Source: Streptomyces thermolilacinus SPC6
GTDB lineage: Bacteria; Actinomycetota; Actinomycetes; Streptomycetales; Streptomycetaceae
Direction of reading: 5' to 3'
Assembly (NCBI RefSeq): GCF_000478605.2
Contig: NZ_ASHX02000001.1
Location: 806,001-870,000 of the forward strand
DNA length: 64,000 nt
Below the pieces are notes generated by a model. The model was not told the origin of the DNA. It saw only the letters and a list, made by a program, of their open reading frames with translations, and ran no database searches. The first letter of the stretch is position 1. Each line of letters begins with the position of its first letter. Of this stretch, positions 17,607 to 26,601 are shown one piece after another. A program made the position numbers and the translations under genes.

Positions 17607-18144
17607 GGCGGCAGCCTAGGGGCGCTCACGCGGATGGCCTAGGGGGCGTGCGCGGGGGCTTGTGAGCGCCGGGCGGGTGGGGCGGGCGCCGCGCGGAACT
17701 TGCGGGCGCCGGGGCTGATGGGGCCGGGTCAGGTCCGGGATGGCCGGTGAGCGCCGTGCGGTCCACCGCGTGACGGCCGGGGACAGCACCGGGTCGCCCG
17801 CGGCCATCTTCCGCACGGCGTCGCGCCGAGGACCTGGTCGGCGTAGACGACGGCGTCCGACTCGTTGAACTGGCGGCTGCTGTGGACCCCGTGCGGTACG
17901 GCGGCGTCTGGCGCCCGCGCCGTCGCCCTCGCCGTCGAGGCCGGCGGCCTCGGCCAGGTCGGAGGGCAGCAGCCAGGGGTATTCCGCGTGGGTCACACGC
18001 TCCACGCCACGCAGCCGTACGGGCCGGAACGGCCGGGAGTCCGCCGTCCGCTACCGAAGTAGGGGGTGGTGTGGACTTCCGGACCGGCAAGCGCATCCCG
18101 AGGTCGGAAGCGCCACCGGCCGCGTGCGCGGGAGGATCGGGGCC
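17607..18144. other. Gene-free stretch with relics
   Basis: 538 bp without an intact gene. Short protein-like pieces in different minus-strand frames are listed separately. The remainder has no recognisable signal. Confidence 0.5.
17761..17998 (-). pseudogene. Mosaic of decayed gene fragments
   Basis: Three protein-like fragments lie head to tail on the minus strand in shifting frames. Near 17910-17998 is VTHAEYPWLLPSDLAEAAGL. Near 17822-17896 is SRQFNESDAVVYADQVLGA, reminiscent of the ESxAVVxANSVLGA segment of aconitase X (DUF521). Near 17761-17826 is RDAVRKMAAGDPVLSPAVTR, close to the linker of NarL-type response regulators. None continues in frame. They may come from one degraded gene or several; the assignments are weak. 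Confidence 0.35.
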
Positions 18145-18369
18145 ATGAGGAAGATCCTCGAACTGCTGGGCACGGCGCTGCTCGTGGTGGGCTGCGTGGG
18201 GGTGATACGCGAACTGACCGGCGGCTGGTTCGCGTTCCTGGGCGTCACCCGCGTCGTGGTGGAGCATCTGCCGGTGCTGCGGCGGGACTTCCCGCTGTTC
18301 GCGCACGCGCTGCTCGCCGTGGCCGGTTGCGGGGTGCTGATAGCCGCCGGGCGCCGGGTCCGGGCGTAG
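18145..18369 (+). CDS. Small two-helix membrane protein
   Basis: Encodes 74 residues from ATG 18145, with GGAGG 9 nt upstream. Two hydrophobic segments (residues 6-24 and about 50-68) flank a short polar loop with LPVLRRDFPLF. No known family is recognised. It converges on the RibD/DHFR-like gene with 5 bp between stops. Confidence 0.65.
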   Translation: MRKILELLGTALLVVGCVGVIRELTGGWFAFLGVTRVVVEHLPVLRRDFPLFAHALLAVAGCGVLIAAGRRVRA

Positions 18370-18374
18370 GCCGG

Positions 18375-18995
18375 TCACTCCTCCGCCGCGAAGGTGCCGA
18401 ACTCGGCGGGGCCGGTGGGCCGGTACGTCTGGATGGTCGCCCCGGTGGAGGTGGTGCGGTGCCCGGTCAGCTCGTACGCGGTCGGGACGCCGCCGTCCGG
18501 GAAGAGCCGGCGGCCCTTGCCGAGGAAGACGGGGAAGACCAGCAGGTTGAGCGCGTCCACCAGGCCGTGGGCGATGAGGCCCTGCGCGAGGCGGGCGCTG
18601 CCGTGGACCTGGATCTCCCGGCCGGGGCCCGCCTTCAGCCGGGCGACGACCTCGCCGAGGTCGCCCTCCACGAGGTGAGAGTTGTTCCACTCGACCGTCC
18701 TGAGGGTCCGGGACACGACGTGCTTGGGGAGGTTGTTGAGCGGGCCCGCGATCGGGTCGTCCGGGTCGGTGACCTCCGGCCAGTACGAGGCGAAGATCTC
18801 GTACGTGCGGCGGCCGAGGAGGAAGGCGTCGGCGCGGTCGAAGACCTCGTTCATGAAGCGGCCCATGTCCTCGTCGGCGAAGGGAACGAGCCAGCCGCCG
18901 TAGTCGAAGCCGTCACTGCGGTCCTCGTCGGGGCCGCCGGGGGCCTGCATGACGCCGTCGAGGGAGAGGAAGGTGGTGAGGGTGAGCTGAGCCAT
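18375..18995 (-). CDS. Dihydrofolate reductase / RibD C-terminal family protein
   Basis: Encodes 206 residues of the RibD_C fold: TTFLSLDGVMQAPGGP at the N-terminus, FLLGRRTYEIFASYWP in the middle, IQVHGSARLAQGL as the NADPH-binding loop, and FPVFLGKGRRLF. Members are stand-alone NADPH reductases of mostly unknown substrate and are common in actinobacteria. A role in riboflavin or folate synthesis is not indicated, since no pathway gene is adjacent. Confidence 0.87.
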   Translation of the reverse strand: MAQLTLTTFLSLDGVMQAPGGPDEDRSDGFDYGGWLVPFADEDMGRFMNEVFDRADAFLLGRRTYEIFASYWPEVTDPDDPIAGPLNNLPKHVVSRTLRTVEWNNSHLVEGDLGEVVARLKAGPGREIQVHGSARLAQGLIAHGLVDALNLLVFPVFLGKGRRLFPDGGVPTAYELTGHRTTSTGATIQTYRPTGPAEFGTFAAEE

Positions 18996-19467
18996 GGCAC
19001 GCGCCTTTCGTCGGTGTTCCGTACCAGCTCAGACCCTGGCGGCGCCCGGAACTCATCGCCGGGCGGCGACGCGGCGGGGGTGTCCCACCAGAGGAGCAAC
19101 ACCCCCGCCGGTCCGGTCCGGCACGGGGGACGCGACGGGGCGCGCCGGCACCGGGCCGGGCCGTCGGAGGAACCGGCGGGCGGGTACGGCGCGGACCCCG
19201 CCCACCGGCGGCCGGAGCGGGGCGCTGGACGCGCGGGCGGGCCCCCGGACGCCTATCACCGGACCCGGTCCCGGGCCCGGACCCGGTCCCGGACCCGGCG
19301 CCGGACGCCGGACGGGCGCACTGCGCCGGGAGCGGCCGCATGTCGGCCGGTGCGCCGGCCATCGGGCCGGTTGCCGGGCGGCGCCCCTGGGCGCTCAGAG
19401 CCGGGCGGCGCCCCTGGGCGCCCAGGGGTGGGGCGACCGCTGCCGGGTCAGGGCGGCGTCGGGTGGG
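18996..19467. other. Non-coding, repeat-rich gap
   Basis: 472 bp with no gene on either strand. Around 19260-19310 it is low-complexity GGTCCCGG/GGACCCGG sequence. It also holds the duplicated word and palindrome listed separately. Confidence 0.5.
19373..19428. repeat. 22-bp direct repeat ending in a perfect palindrome
   Basis: A 22-bp word beginning GCCGGGCGGCGCCCC occurs at 19373-19394 and again at 19400-19421. The second copy runs into the perfect 18-bp palindrome CCCCTGGGCGCCCAGGGG at 19411-19428. It starts about 40 bp past the allantoicase stop in transcription direction, so it may serve as its terminator. Confidence 0.5.
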
Positions 19468-20655
19468 TCAGCCACCGAGTTCCTGGTGGCGGGCGGTGAG
19501 GCGCTTGGCGCCCTCCTCCGTGAGGGAGCCGAAGAGGCGCAGGCGGGAGATGCCGCCGTCGGGGTAGATGTCGATGCGGACGTGGGTGCCGACGGCCGGG
19601 GTCGGCAGTACGAAGCGGTGGTTGGTGTCGGGCTGGAGCCGGGTCCGGGGCAGGAACTCGGTCCACGGCCCGTCCTCGCCGTCGCGTACGGAGAGGGCGG
19701 CCCAGCCCGCGCTGTTGCCCTTCAGGTACGCCGTGTCTATCTCGACGGCGCGGATCTCGGCCTGCTCGGCGAGCCGGTAGCGGATCCAGTCGTTGCCCTG
19801 GTCGCGGCGGCGCCTCGTCTCCCAGCCGTCGTCCATCTTGCGGGAGCGGCCGGGCTGGATCGTGTTGGTGGCGGGCGAGTAGAAGCGGTCGGAGGCGTCC
19901 TCGACACCGCCGCCGTTCTCCAGCGCCACCAGGTCGAAGGTGCCGAGCGCGCCGAGCCACGCCGGGTCGGGGGCGACCTCGCCGTACACGCGGAGGCGGG
20001 CCACGCCGCCGTCGGGGTGCTGGTTGAGGCGGAGGTGGGTGAAGCGGCGCTCCACATCGACGGCGAACCCGTTCGCCGCGTGCCCGCCGACGGGCGTGCG
20101 GGGCACGAGGGTGGTCCACTCGACGTCCGGGCCGAGCAGTTCCTCCGGCGAGGGCGAGCCGGGCACGGAGGCGGCCTCGACGGAGACGGCCTGCGGGTAG
20201 TTGCCGCGGAAGTGGGCCGTGTCCACGACGATGCCGCGGATCACGCCGGGCGCGCCGAGCCGTACGAGCGCCCAGTCGTGGTCGTCGGCGTCGGGGTGCG
20301 GCCGGTCGGCGGAGGTGCCGCGGCGGCGGCGGGTCTCCCAGCCGTCCATGACCTTGCCCTTGTGGCCGAAGTGCTCCGGGTCGAACTCGGCGGGCTCGGG
20401 CTTGAGGAGGTTCTCCCGCTCGGCGAAGAACTCGTCGTTGGCGGCGACGACACCCGCGCCGAGGCGCCGGTCGGCGAGGTCGGCGTATCCGGTGAAGGGC
20501 AGGTCGGCGGCGCGGTAGTCGGCGTACGGGTCGCCGCCGCCGTACGGGCTGGCGTCGCCGGTGAAGCGCGGAATGCCGGTGCCGGTGGTGGTGCCGGTGT
20601 CAGCGCCGGTGCCGGTGACGGTGGAGTCGGCTGCGGTGTCGGTCACGGGATTCAC
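19468..20655 (-). CDS. alc: Allantoicase
   Basis: Encodes 395 residues. It hydrolyses allantoate to ureidoglycolate and urea. The two tandem allantoicase repeats are visible, each with the signature [10 protein letters not shown] or [11 protein letters not shown], followed by DWALVRLG or DWIRYRLA and by [10 protein letters not shown] or [10 protein letters not shown]. Each repeat ends in [13 protein letters not shown] or [13 protein letters not shown]. The N-terminus has a Thr/Gly-rich tail of about 27 residues not typical of the family, so a later start is possible. GTG 20655 overlaps the allantoinase stop (GTGA), indicating translational coupling. Confidence 0.95.
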   Translation of the reverse strand: MNPVTDTAADSTVTGTGADTGTTTGTGIPRFTGDASPYGGGDPYADYRAADLPFTGYADLADRRLGAGVVAANDEFFAERENLLKPEPAEFDPEHFGHKGKVMDGWETRRRRGTSADRPHPDADDHDWALVRLGAPGVIRGIVVDTAHFRGNYPQAVSVEAASVPGSPSPEELLGPDVEWTTLVPRTPVGGHAANGFAVDVERRFTHLRLNQHPDGGVARLRVYGEVAPDPAWLGALGTFDLVALENGGGVEDASDRFYSPATNTIQPGRSRKMDDGWETRRRRDQGNDWIRYRLAEQAEIRAVEIDTAYLKGNSAGWAALSVRDGEDGPWTEFLPRTRLQPDTNHRFVLPTPAVGTHVRIDIYPDGGISRLRLFGSLTEEGAKRLTARHQELGG

Positions 20656-22034
20656 TTGTTCCTTTCGAGCAGTCGCCCGCTGGGTGCGGCGGGTCGGCCG
20701 CGGTCGGCGATGCGTACGCCGCGCAGCCAGGTCGAGGTGACGACGCCGTACAGGGTGCGGCCCGCGTAGGCGGTGACCCGGTTGCGGTGGTGCAGCCGGG
20801 CCGGGTCCACGGTGAAGGACTCGTCAGGGGCGAGGACGGCGAAGTCGGCGTCGCGGCCGGCCTCGATGGCGCCCTTGCGGTCGAGTCCCGCGAGGGAGGC
20901 GGGGGCGGTGGACATCCAGCGGGCCACGTCGTCCAGGGTGTGGCCGCGCCGTCGGGCCTCGGTCCAGATGGCGGGGAGGCCCAGTTGGAGGGAGGAGATG
21001 CCGCCCCAGGCGGTGGAGAAGTCGGGGGTCTTGAGGTCGGCGGTGGAGGGTGAGTGGTCGGAGACGACGCAGTCGATGACGCCGTCGGCGAGTCCCTGCC
21101 ACAGGGCGTCCTGGTTGGCGGCCTCGCGGATGGGCGGGCAGCACTTGAACTCGGTCGCCCCGTCCGGCACTTCCTCGGCGGTCAGGGTGAGGAAGTGCGG
21201 GCACGTCTCGACGGTGACCTTGACGCCCTCGCGTCTGGCGGCGGCGATGAGGGGCAGCGCGTCGGCGGACGACAGGTGCAGGACGTGGACGCGGGCGCCG
21301 AGGCGGCGGGCCTGGGCGATGAGGTTCTCGACGGCGGTGTTCTCGGCGTCGCGGGGGCGGGAGGCGAGGAAGTCGGCGTACTTGGCGGAGCTGCGGCTGG
21401 GCGCGGCGTCGAGGTGGTGCGGGTCCTCGGCGTGGACGATCATCAGTCCGCCGAAGCCGGTGATCTCGGCGAGCGAGGCGGCCAGCTGCTCCTGGTCGAG
21501 CTGCGGGAACTCGTCCACGCCCGACGGCGACAGGAAGCACTTGAAGCCGAAGACACCGGCGTCGTGCAGCGGGCGCAGGTCCTTGACGTTGTCCGGGAGG
21601 GCGCCGCCCCAGAAGCCCACGTCGACATGGGCCTTGGGCCTGGCCACGTCCTGCTTGATCCGCAGGTGCTCCACGGTGGTCGTGGGCGGCAGGGAGTTGA
21701 GCGGCATGTCGATGAGGGTGGTGATGCCGCCCGCGGCCGCGGCGCGGGTGGCGGTCCAGAAACCCTCCCACTCGGTGCGGCCGGGGTCGTTGACATGGAC
21801 GTGGGTGTCCACGAGTCCGGGGAGCACGGCGTGGTCGCCCACGTCCTCCAGGCGGGCCCCGGCCGGGACCTCCGCGTCGTACGGCAGGACCGCGGCGATG
21901 GTGCCGTCGGCGACGGCGACGGCCGCGGGGCGCGTGCCCTCGGGGGTGACGACGCGCGTCGAGCGCAGTACCAGGTCCACGGGCGGATCCATGTGCCGGT
22001 CCACGTCGCCGCTCACGTCCACGCTCACGTTCAA
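20652..22034 (-). CDS. allB: Allantoinase
   Basis: Encodes 460 residues from TTG 22034; GTG 22028 and an ATG further in are alternatives, and GGAGGGGAG lies just upstream. It opens the allantoin ring to allantoate. Cyclic amidohydrolase motifs are the metal ligands DTHVHVND, the metal-bridging Lys in [24 protein letters not shown], and the catalytic Asp in VSDHSP. Length and motifs fit bacterial AllB. It is coupled to allantoicase and divergent from the IclR regulator. A TTCAAC-N5-GTTGAA dyad lies just upstream of the start. Confidence 0.95.
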   Translation of the reverse strand: MNVSVDVSGDVDRHMDPPVDLVLRSTRVVTPEGTRPAAVAVADGTIAAVLPYDAEVPAGARLEDVGDHAVLPGLVDTHVHVNDPGRTEWEGFWTATRAAAAGGITTLIDMPLNSLPPTTTVEHLRIKQDVARPKAHVDVGFWGGALPDNVKDLRPLHDAGVFGFKCFLSPSGVDEFPQLDQEQLAASLAEITGFGGLMIVHAEDPHHLDAAPSRSSAKYADFLASRPRDAENTAVENLIAQARRLGARVHVLHLSSADALPLIAAARREGVKVTVETCPHFLTLTAEEVPDGATEFKCCPPIREAANQDALWQGLADGVIDCVVSDHSPSTADLKTPDFSTAWGGISSLQLGLPAIWTEARRRGHTLDDVARWMSTAPASLAGLDRKGAIEAGRDADFAVLAPDESFTVDPARLHHRNRVTAYAGRTLYGVVTSTWLRGVRIADRGRPAAPSGRLLERNK

Positions 22035-22054
22035 CGCTCTCCCCTCCAGCGGAT

Positions 22055-22071
22055 TTCAACGTTCTGTTGAA
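22055..22071 (-). promoter_or_regulatory. TTCAAC-N5-GTTGAA operator-like dyad before allB
   Basis: Perfect dyad TTCAAC-GTTCT-GTTGAA, 20 bp upstream of the allantoinase start. On the minus strand TTGACG (complement of 22097-22102) and a weak GAGACT 17 bp on form a possible promoter, which would place the dyad just past the start site. The same motif recurs at three other purine/glyoxylate promoters in the window. Confidence 0.65.
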
Positions 22072-22128
22072 GGAGTCTCGCCCGCGCGCCGACGGCCGTC
22101 AAGGGGTGCCCGGAGCGCGAAGATCCAC

Positions 22129-22172
22129 TTGGTGGATTCCACAAGATGGAATTAAGATTCCGCATAGAAGAA
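22129..22172 (+). promoter_or_regulatory. allR promoter with tandem 15-bp operator-like boxes
   Basis: Box 1 TTCCACAAGATGGAA (22137-22151) and box 2 TTCCGCATAGAAGAA (22158-22172) start 21 bp apart. A promoter TTGGTG (22129-22134), 18 bp, TAAGAT (22153-22158) has box 1 in its spacer and box 2 starting at the -10. A further dyad, ATCCAC-TTG-GTGGAT (22123-22137), touches box 1. The position suggests autoregulation of the IclR regulator gene. Confidence 0.65.
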
Positions 22173-22336
22173 CGTAGCTCCGCACAGAGGAGGCGTCCAG
22201 GGACAGCGGAGCAACGCTGCGGACACAGGGACAAACGGGCCCTGACCGGCCGGGATGCGATGCCGTGGGCGATGTGCCCGGCCGGAGGGCCCGGTAGGCT
22301 GCTGCCTTGTCCATCCGCCTCGAAAGGACCGTTGAC

Positions 22337-23143
22337 GTGCCGTCGTCCAGCGCCAGCACCACCGACGCCGCCACCAAGCCCGCCGCCGGGTCGGGTGGCG
22401 TGCAGTCCCTTGAGCGTGCCTTCGACCTCCTGGAGCGGATGGCCGACGCCGGGGGCGAGGTAGGACTCAGCGAGCTGTCCGCCAGCAGCGGGCTCCCGCT
22501 GCCCACCATCCACCGCCTGATGCGCACCCTCGTCGCCTGCGGATACGTCCGCCAGCAGGCCAACCGGCGGTACGCGCTCGGGCCCCGCCTCATCCGCCTC
22601 GGCGAGTCCGCCTCCCGCCTCCTCGGCACCTGGGCCCGCCCGTATCTGGCGCGGCTCGTGGAGGAGACCGGCGAGACGGCGAACATGGCGCTGCTCGACG
22701 GCGACGAGATCGTCTACGTCGCGCAGGTGCCGTCCAAGCACTCGATGCGGATGTTCACCGAGGTCGGACGGCGGGTGCTGCCGCACTCCACCGGTGTCGG
22801 CAAGGCGCTGCTCGCGCACACCCCGCCGGAGGAGGTGCGCGCGCTCCTCGCCCGTACGGGGATGCCCGCGGCGACGGAGAAGACCATCACCACGCCCGAC
22901 GAGTTCCTCGCCGCGCTGGAGCAGGTGCGGGCGGCGGGATACGCCGTGGACGACAACGAGCAGGAGATAGGGGTCCGTTGCCTCGCGGTGTCGGTGCCCG
23001 ACTCGCCGACCCCGGCGGCCATCTCCATCTCGGGCCCCGCGGGCCGGGTCACGGAGGCGGCGACGGACAAGATCGTCCCCGTTCTCCAGGAGGTCGCCCG
23101 CGACCTGGCGACGGCCCTCACCAACACCTCGGCGCCGAGCTGA
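22337..23143 (+). CDS. allR: IclR-family regulator, probable AllR
   Basis: Encodes 268 residues from GTG 22337 (GAAAGGA upstream); TTG 22307 is an in-frame alternative. After a Ser/Thr/Ala-rich tail, the N-terminal winged helix starts at GGVQSLERAFDLLERMAD, with LPLPTIHRLMRTLVACGYV as recognition helix and wing. The C-terminal effector domain has RRVLPHSTGVGKALLA and GYAVDDNEQEIGVRCLAVSV, typical of AllR/IclR sensing small 2-oxo or ureido acids. It is divergent from allantoinase and most likely represses the purine-glyoxylate genes. S. coelicolor AllR is known to control this pathway; its equivalence here is inferred from position and family. Confidence 0.87.
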   Translation: MPSSSASTTDAATKPAAGSGGVQSLERAFDLLERMADAGGEVGLSELSASSGLPLPTIHRLMRTLVACGYVRQQANRRYALGPRLIRLGESASRLLGTWARPYLARLVEETGETANMALLDGDEIVYVAQVPSKHSMRMFTEVGRRVLPHSTGVGKALLAHTPPEEVRALLARTGMPAATEKTITTPDEFLAALEQVRAAGYAVDDNEQEIGVRCLAVSVPDSPTPAAISISGPAGRVTEAATDKIVPVLQEVARDLATALTNTSAPS

Positions 23144-23158
23144 GCCGAGCGCGCGGGC

Positions 23159-23190
23159 AGGGCCCGGGAGCCCAGGCTCCCGGGCCCTTT
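23159..23190 (+). terminator. Strong intrinsic terminator after allR
   Basis: A perfect 13-bp stem: AGGGCCCGGGAGC at 23159-23171 and its complement at 23176-23188, loop CCAG, then TTT. It begins 15 bp past the regulator stop. Confidence 0.8.
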
Positions 23191-23208
23191 CGGATGCCCG
23201 CGCCCCTT

Positions 23209-23308
23209 TCAGGCGGGTGTGCCACGCGTCTCAGGCGGGTGTGCCACGCGTATTCACGCGGGTGCGAGGCGTCTCAGGCGGGTGCGAGGCGCTTCAGGCG
23301 GGTGCCAG
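23209..23308. repeat. Five tandem 20-22 bp repeats running into the ABC ATPase gene
   Basis: Units starting TCAGGCGGGTG (or TTCACGCGGGTG) begin at 23209, 23231, 23253, 23274 and 23294. Units 1-2 continue TGCCACGCGT and units 3-4 continue CGAGGCG. The fifth is the 3' end of the minus-strand ATPase gene, including its stop codon, so the array seems to have grown outward from the gene end. Confidence 0.6.
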
Positions 23309-24040
23309 ACGGCCGTCGCGGACCGTGACCGTGCGGGTCGCGTGGGCCAGGTGAGCCGGGTCGTGGGTGACCAGCAGCGTCGCCGCGCCGCGCTCCCGGG
23401 CCAGCGTCGCCAGCAGGCTCACCACCGCCTCGCCGCGCTCCCGGTCCAGCGCGCTGGTCGGCTCGTCCACCAGCAGGACCGCCGGTTCGTTCGCCAGCGC
23501 CCGCGCGATGTTCACGCGCTGCCGCTGGCCGCCCGACAGCTGGTGCGGGCGGCGCCCCGCCTCGGCGGCCAGCCCGACCGCGTCCAGCAGTTCCAGGGCC
23601 CGCCGACGGGCCGCGTCCCCGGAGCCCCGGACCCGCCCAGTACCCCGGACCCGCCCGGGCCCAGAAGCCCGCACGGCGCTCAGGCCACCGGCCCGCCCCC
23701 GCCCCGCCAGGTGCGCCATGACCTGTACCTGCTCGACCGCCGTCAGCGACGGCAGCAGGTTCGGCTGCTGGAACACGATGCCCAGCCGCTCCCGCCGCAG
23801 CGCCGCCTTGCCGGCCCGGTCCAGCGCGCCCGTGTCGACGCCGTCCACGACGACCCGCCCCCGGTCCGGCGTCACCAGCGTCGCCGCCACCGCCAGCAGG
23901 CTCGACTTCCCGGACCCCGACGGGCCCACCACCGCGACCAGCTCTCCCGCGCCCACCTTCAGCCCCACCCCGTCCAGCGCGGTCAGCCGGCCGTCGCCGT
24001 CGGGGTAGGTGAGGGTCACATCGTCCAGCAGCAGGCTCAT
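23294..24040 (-). CDS. ABC exporter ATP-binding protein (LolD/MacB-like)
   Basis: Encodes 248 residues. ATG 24040 overlaps the permease stop. Motifs are Walker A GPSGSGKS, Q-loop VFQQPNLLPSLTA, signature LSGGQRQR, Walker B AVLLVDEPTSALD and H-loop LVTHDP. It has an unusual Gly/Arg-rich insertion of about 30 residues (around 115-145) before the signature motif. It pairs with the FtsX-like permease; the pair belongs to the MacB/DevCA type that moves lipophilic molecules or peptides outward. The tandem repeats at 23209-23308 include its 3' end. Confidence 0.9.
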   Translation of the reverse strand: MSLLLDDVTLTYPDGDGRLTALDGVGLKVGAGELVAVVGPSGSGKSSLLAVAATLVTPDRGRVVVDGVDTGALDRAGKAALRRERLGIVFQQPNLLPSLTAVEQVQVMAHLAGRGRAGGLSAVRASGPGRVRGTGRVRGSGDAARRRALELLDAVGLAAEAGRRPHQLSGGQRQRVNIARALANEPAVLLVDEPTSALDRERGEAVVSLLATLARERGAATLLVTHDPAHLAHATRTVTVRDGRLAPA

Positions 24041-25125
24041 CGGACGCTCCCCAGCGCGGTGAGAGGATCGACGGCGGTGATCCGCCGGATGGACAGGGCC
24101 GCCCCGAGCACGCCCAGCACTACCATCACGGCGGCCGGCCCCAGTACGGTCAGCGGCTCCAGGACGAACGGCACGTCGTCCCCGCTGACCAGCGCGCCCA
24201 CCCCCGCCGCCAGCGCAGTGCCGAGCAGCGTGCCCGTACCGAGCACCACCACGGCCTGCCCCAGCGCGTCCCGCAGCAGATACGGCGTGGACGCGCCGAG
24301 CGCCTTCAGCACGGCGATGTCGCCGCTGCGCTGGATCGTCCACACGGTGAAGAAGGCGCCCGTCACCAGAGCCGAGATGACGAACAGGAACCCGCGCATC
24401 AGCTGCAGCGAGCCGTTCTCCGCCTGGTACGACGCCATGGCCTCCAGGGCCTCCTCGACGGTACGGCTCTCCGTGCCCGCCGCCCGGTCACCGGCCGCGT
24501 AGTCCACGCCCTCGCCGCCGCGCAGCGCCACGACCGTCGCCGCCGTGCCCTCCACGGGCCCGCCCAGCCCCTGCCAGTCGTCGAGGGACGTCCACACGAC
24601 CGGCGTGTGGCTGTACGAGGCGTCACCCGCGACCGCCGCGACGGTCACCCGGCCCCGCGCGCCGAGGCGTACCGCGTCGCCCGGCCGTACGCCCAGCTCA
24701 TCGGCTGCCGAACGGGACAGGACCGCCCGTCCCGCGCCCAGCCGACCGCTCTGCGGGGCGACCCCGGCGGACGGCCGCGTACCGAACACGGAGACCGCCG
24801 CGGCGCGCTCGCCCCCGCCCGCGACGGCGTTCAGGGTGCTGATGCCGACCGGCTCGGCGGCGGTCACACCGGGCCGCGCCGCCCAGGTGCGCCAGGCGCG
24901 CTCCGGCACCGCCGACGCGGTGAACGACACCTCACGCCCGGGCGGCGGCGCCGCGAAGGCCAGCCGGTCGGCGGGCAGACCGGTGACCGCCGAGACGTTC
25001 TCCCGCGCGAGCCCGGCCGTCAGCCCGGACAACAGCCCCACGAGCAGCGTGATCAGGACGATCACCGTACCCATCAGCGCGAACCGCCCTTTGGCGAACC
25101 GCAGATCTCTCCATGCCACGAACAT
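24037..25125 (-). CDS. FtsX/DevC-like ABC transporter permease
   Basis: Encodes 362 residues. One N-terminal membrane helix (ALMGTVIVLITLLVGLLSG) is followed by an extracellular domain of about 200 residues and three C-terminal helices, the standard FtsX/MacB layout, with IAVLKALGAST as the conserved coupling segment. It ends in ITAVDPLTALGSVR, as is common in this family. ATG 25125 lies 111 bp from the divergent histidine kinase start, so the two units probably share a control region. Confidence 0.87.
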   Translation of the reverse strand: MFVAWRDLRFAKGRFALMGTVIVLITLLVGLLSGLTAGLARENVSAVTGLPADRLAFAAPPPGREVSFTASAVPERAWRTWAARPGVTAAEPVGISTLNAVAGGGERAAAVSVFGTRPSAGVAPQSGRLGAGRAVLSRSAADELGVRPGDAVRLGARGRVTVAAVAGDASYSHTPVVWTSLDDWQGLGGPVEGTAATVVALRGGEGVDYAAGDRAAGTESRTVEEALEAMASYQAENGSLQLMRGFLFVISALVTGAFFTVWTIQRSGDIAVLKALGASTPYLLRDALGQAVVVLGTGTLLGTALAAGVGALVSGDDVPFVLEPLTVLGPAAVMVVLGVLGAALSIRRITAVDPLTALGSVR

Positions 25126-25236
25126 GACCCCAGCCTGGCCGCCGCCCCGCCCGACCGGCATCGCGCCACGGACGGCCACGACGTCAAACTTTCGGTTGAG
25201 GCCCCACCCGCGCGGGCCGCCTACGCTGGACGGGTC

Positions 25237-26601
25237 ATGTCTCCCCGCACCGCCGCCTCCGCCCCCCTCGCCGCCTCGGCCCCTCTCGCCGCTTCGGCCC
25301 CTCTCGCCGCCGCCGTCCACTTCGCCGACGGGTTCCTCGCCCGCACGCGCGCCCCGCGGGTGCTGCGGCTCGGGCTGCACCTGCTGACGGCGGGCCTCCT
25401 GGCGCTCGCGGCGGTCCGCGCGGTGGCCGCCGGGGACGCGGCGCGCGCGACGGCGGTCACCGGGGCGGCGGCCGTGATGGGCGCCGTGTACGCGGCGGGC
25501 CCGGCGCTGCCGGCGGTACGCGGACGTTCCGTCCGGGGCGCGCGGGCGGCCGGGCCGTGGCTGGGCGCGGTGTGCGCGGCGTGGCTCGGGCTGCTGGTGC
25601 TGACGCCCGACGCGCTGTGGGTCGCCTTCCCCCTGTACTTCCTCCAGTTGCGCCTGCTGCCCGTGCGCTGGGCTCTGCCCGCGGTCGCGGCGACGGCGGG
25701 CGCGGCGGTCCTCGCGCACGTCGGCCACGGGGCGCCCCTCAACCCGGGCGTGTTCGTCGGGCCGCCGCTGGGCGCTGCCGTGGCCGTCGCGACCGTCCTC
25801 GGGTACCAGGCGCTGTACCGGGAGAACGAGCGGCGGCGGCAGCTGATCGACGAACTCGTGGCCACGCGCGCCGAGCTGGCCGCCGCCGAACGCCACGCGG
25901 GCACCCTCGCCGAACGGGAACGCCTCGCCCGCGAGATCCACGACACGCTCGCCCAGGGCCTGTCGTCCATCCAGCTCCTGCTGCGCGCCGCCGAACGCGC
26001 CCTGCCGCCCGGCTCCCCCGCCGCCGCGCACATCGAACGGGCCCGTGAGGAGGCGCGGGGCAACCTCGCGGAGGCGCGCCGCTTCGTCCGCGCCCTGACC
26101 CCGCCGGACCTCCAGCGGGGCTCACTCGTCGCCGCGCTGGAGCGGCTCTCCGCACAGGGCGCGCCCCGGGAGGGCGGTGGTGGCGCGGGGGTGCCGTCTG
26201 ACCGTGTCGGGGGCGCGGCGGGCGGCGTGCCGGGGCGGGCTCCCCGGGTGCGGTTCTCGCTGAGCGGTACGCCCGTGCCGCTGCCCACCCCGTACGAGGT
26301 GGCGCTGCTGCGGATCGCCCAGTCGGCGCTCGCGAACACGGTGCGGCACGCGGCGGCCTGCCGGGCCGAGGTGACGCTGACCTTCATGGACGCGTCCGTC
26401 ACGCTCGACGTGGTGGACGACGGCGTCGGCTTCGACCCCGCCGTGTGCGTGCCGTCGGCGGACGGCGGCTTCGGGCTGCCGGCGATGCGGGTCCGTGCCG
26501 AGTCGCTGGGCGGGACGTTCGCCGTGGAGTCCGCGCCCGGTCAGGGCACGGCCGTCGCGGTGACGCTGCCGCTGCCGCTCGCGCCGGGGGCCGCCGCGTG
26601 A
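25237..26601 (+). CDS. NarL-type sensor histidine kinase
   Basis: Encodes 454 residues. Three perfect SAPLAA-type hexapeptide repeats near the N-terminus come from an 18-bp repeat at 25255-25308. About five membrane helices follow (residues 45-190), then HisKA_3 with phospho-acceptor His235 in AREIHDTLAQGLSS and a HATPase_c domain with DDGVGFDP and GGFGLPAMRVRAE. TACGCT 9 bp before the ATG could be a -10 box for a near-leaderless transcript. It is coupled to the response regulator (GTGA overlap) and divergent from the FtsX-type transporter, which it probably controls. Confidence 0.9.
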   Translation: MSPRTAASAPLAASAPLAASAPLAAAVHFADGFLARTRAPRVLRLGLHLLTAGLLALAAVRAVAAGDAARATAVTGAAAVMGAVYAAGPALPAVRGRSVRGARAAGPWLGAVCAAWLGLLVLTPDALWVAFPLYFLQLRLLPVRWALPAVAATAGAAVLAHVGHGAPLNPGVFVGPPLGAAVAVATVLGYQALYRENERRRQLIDELVATRAELAAAERHAGTLAERERLAREIHDTLAQGLSSIQLLLRAAERALPPGSPAAAHIERAREEARGNLAEARRFVRALTPPDLQRGSLVAALERLSAQGAPREGGGGAGVPSDRVGGAAGGVPGRAPRVRFSLSGTPVPLPTPYEVALLRIAQSALANTVRHAAACRAEVTLTFMDASVTLDVVDDGVGFDPAVCVPSADGGFGLPAMRVRAESLGGTFAVESAPGQGTAVAVTLPLPLAPGAAA

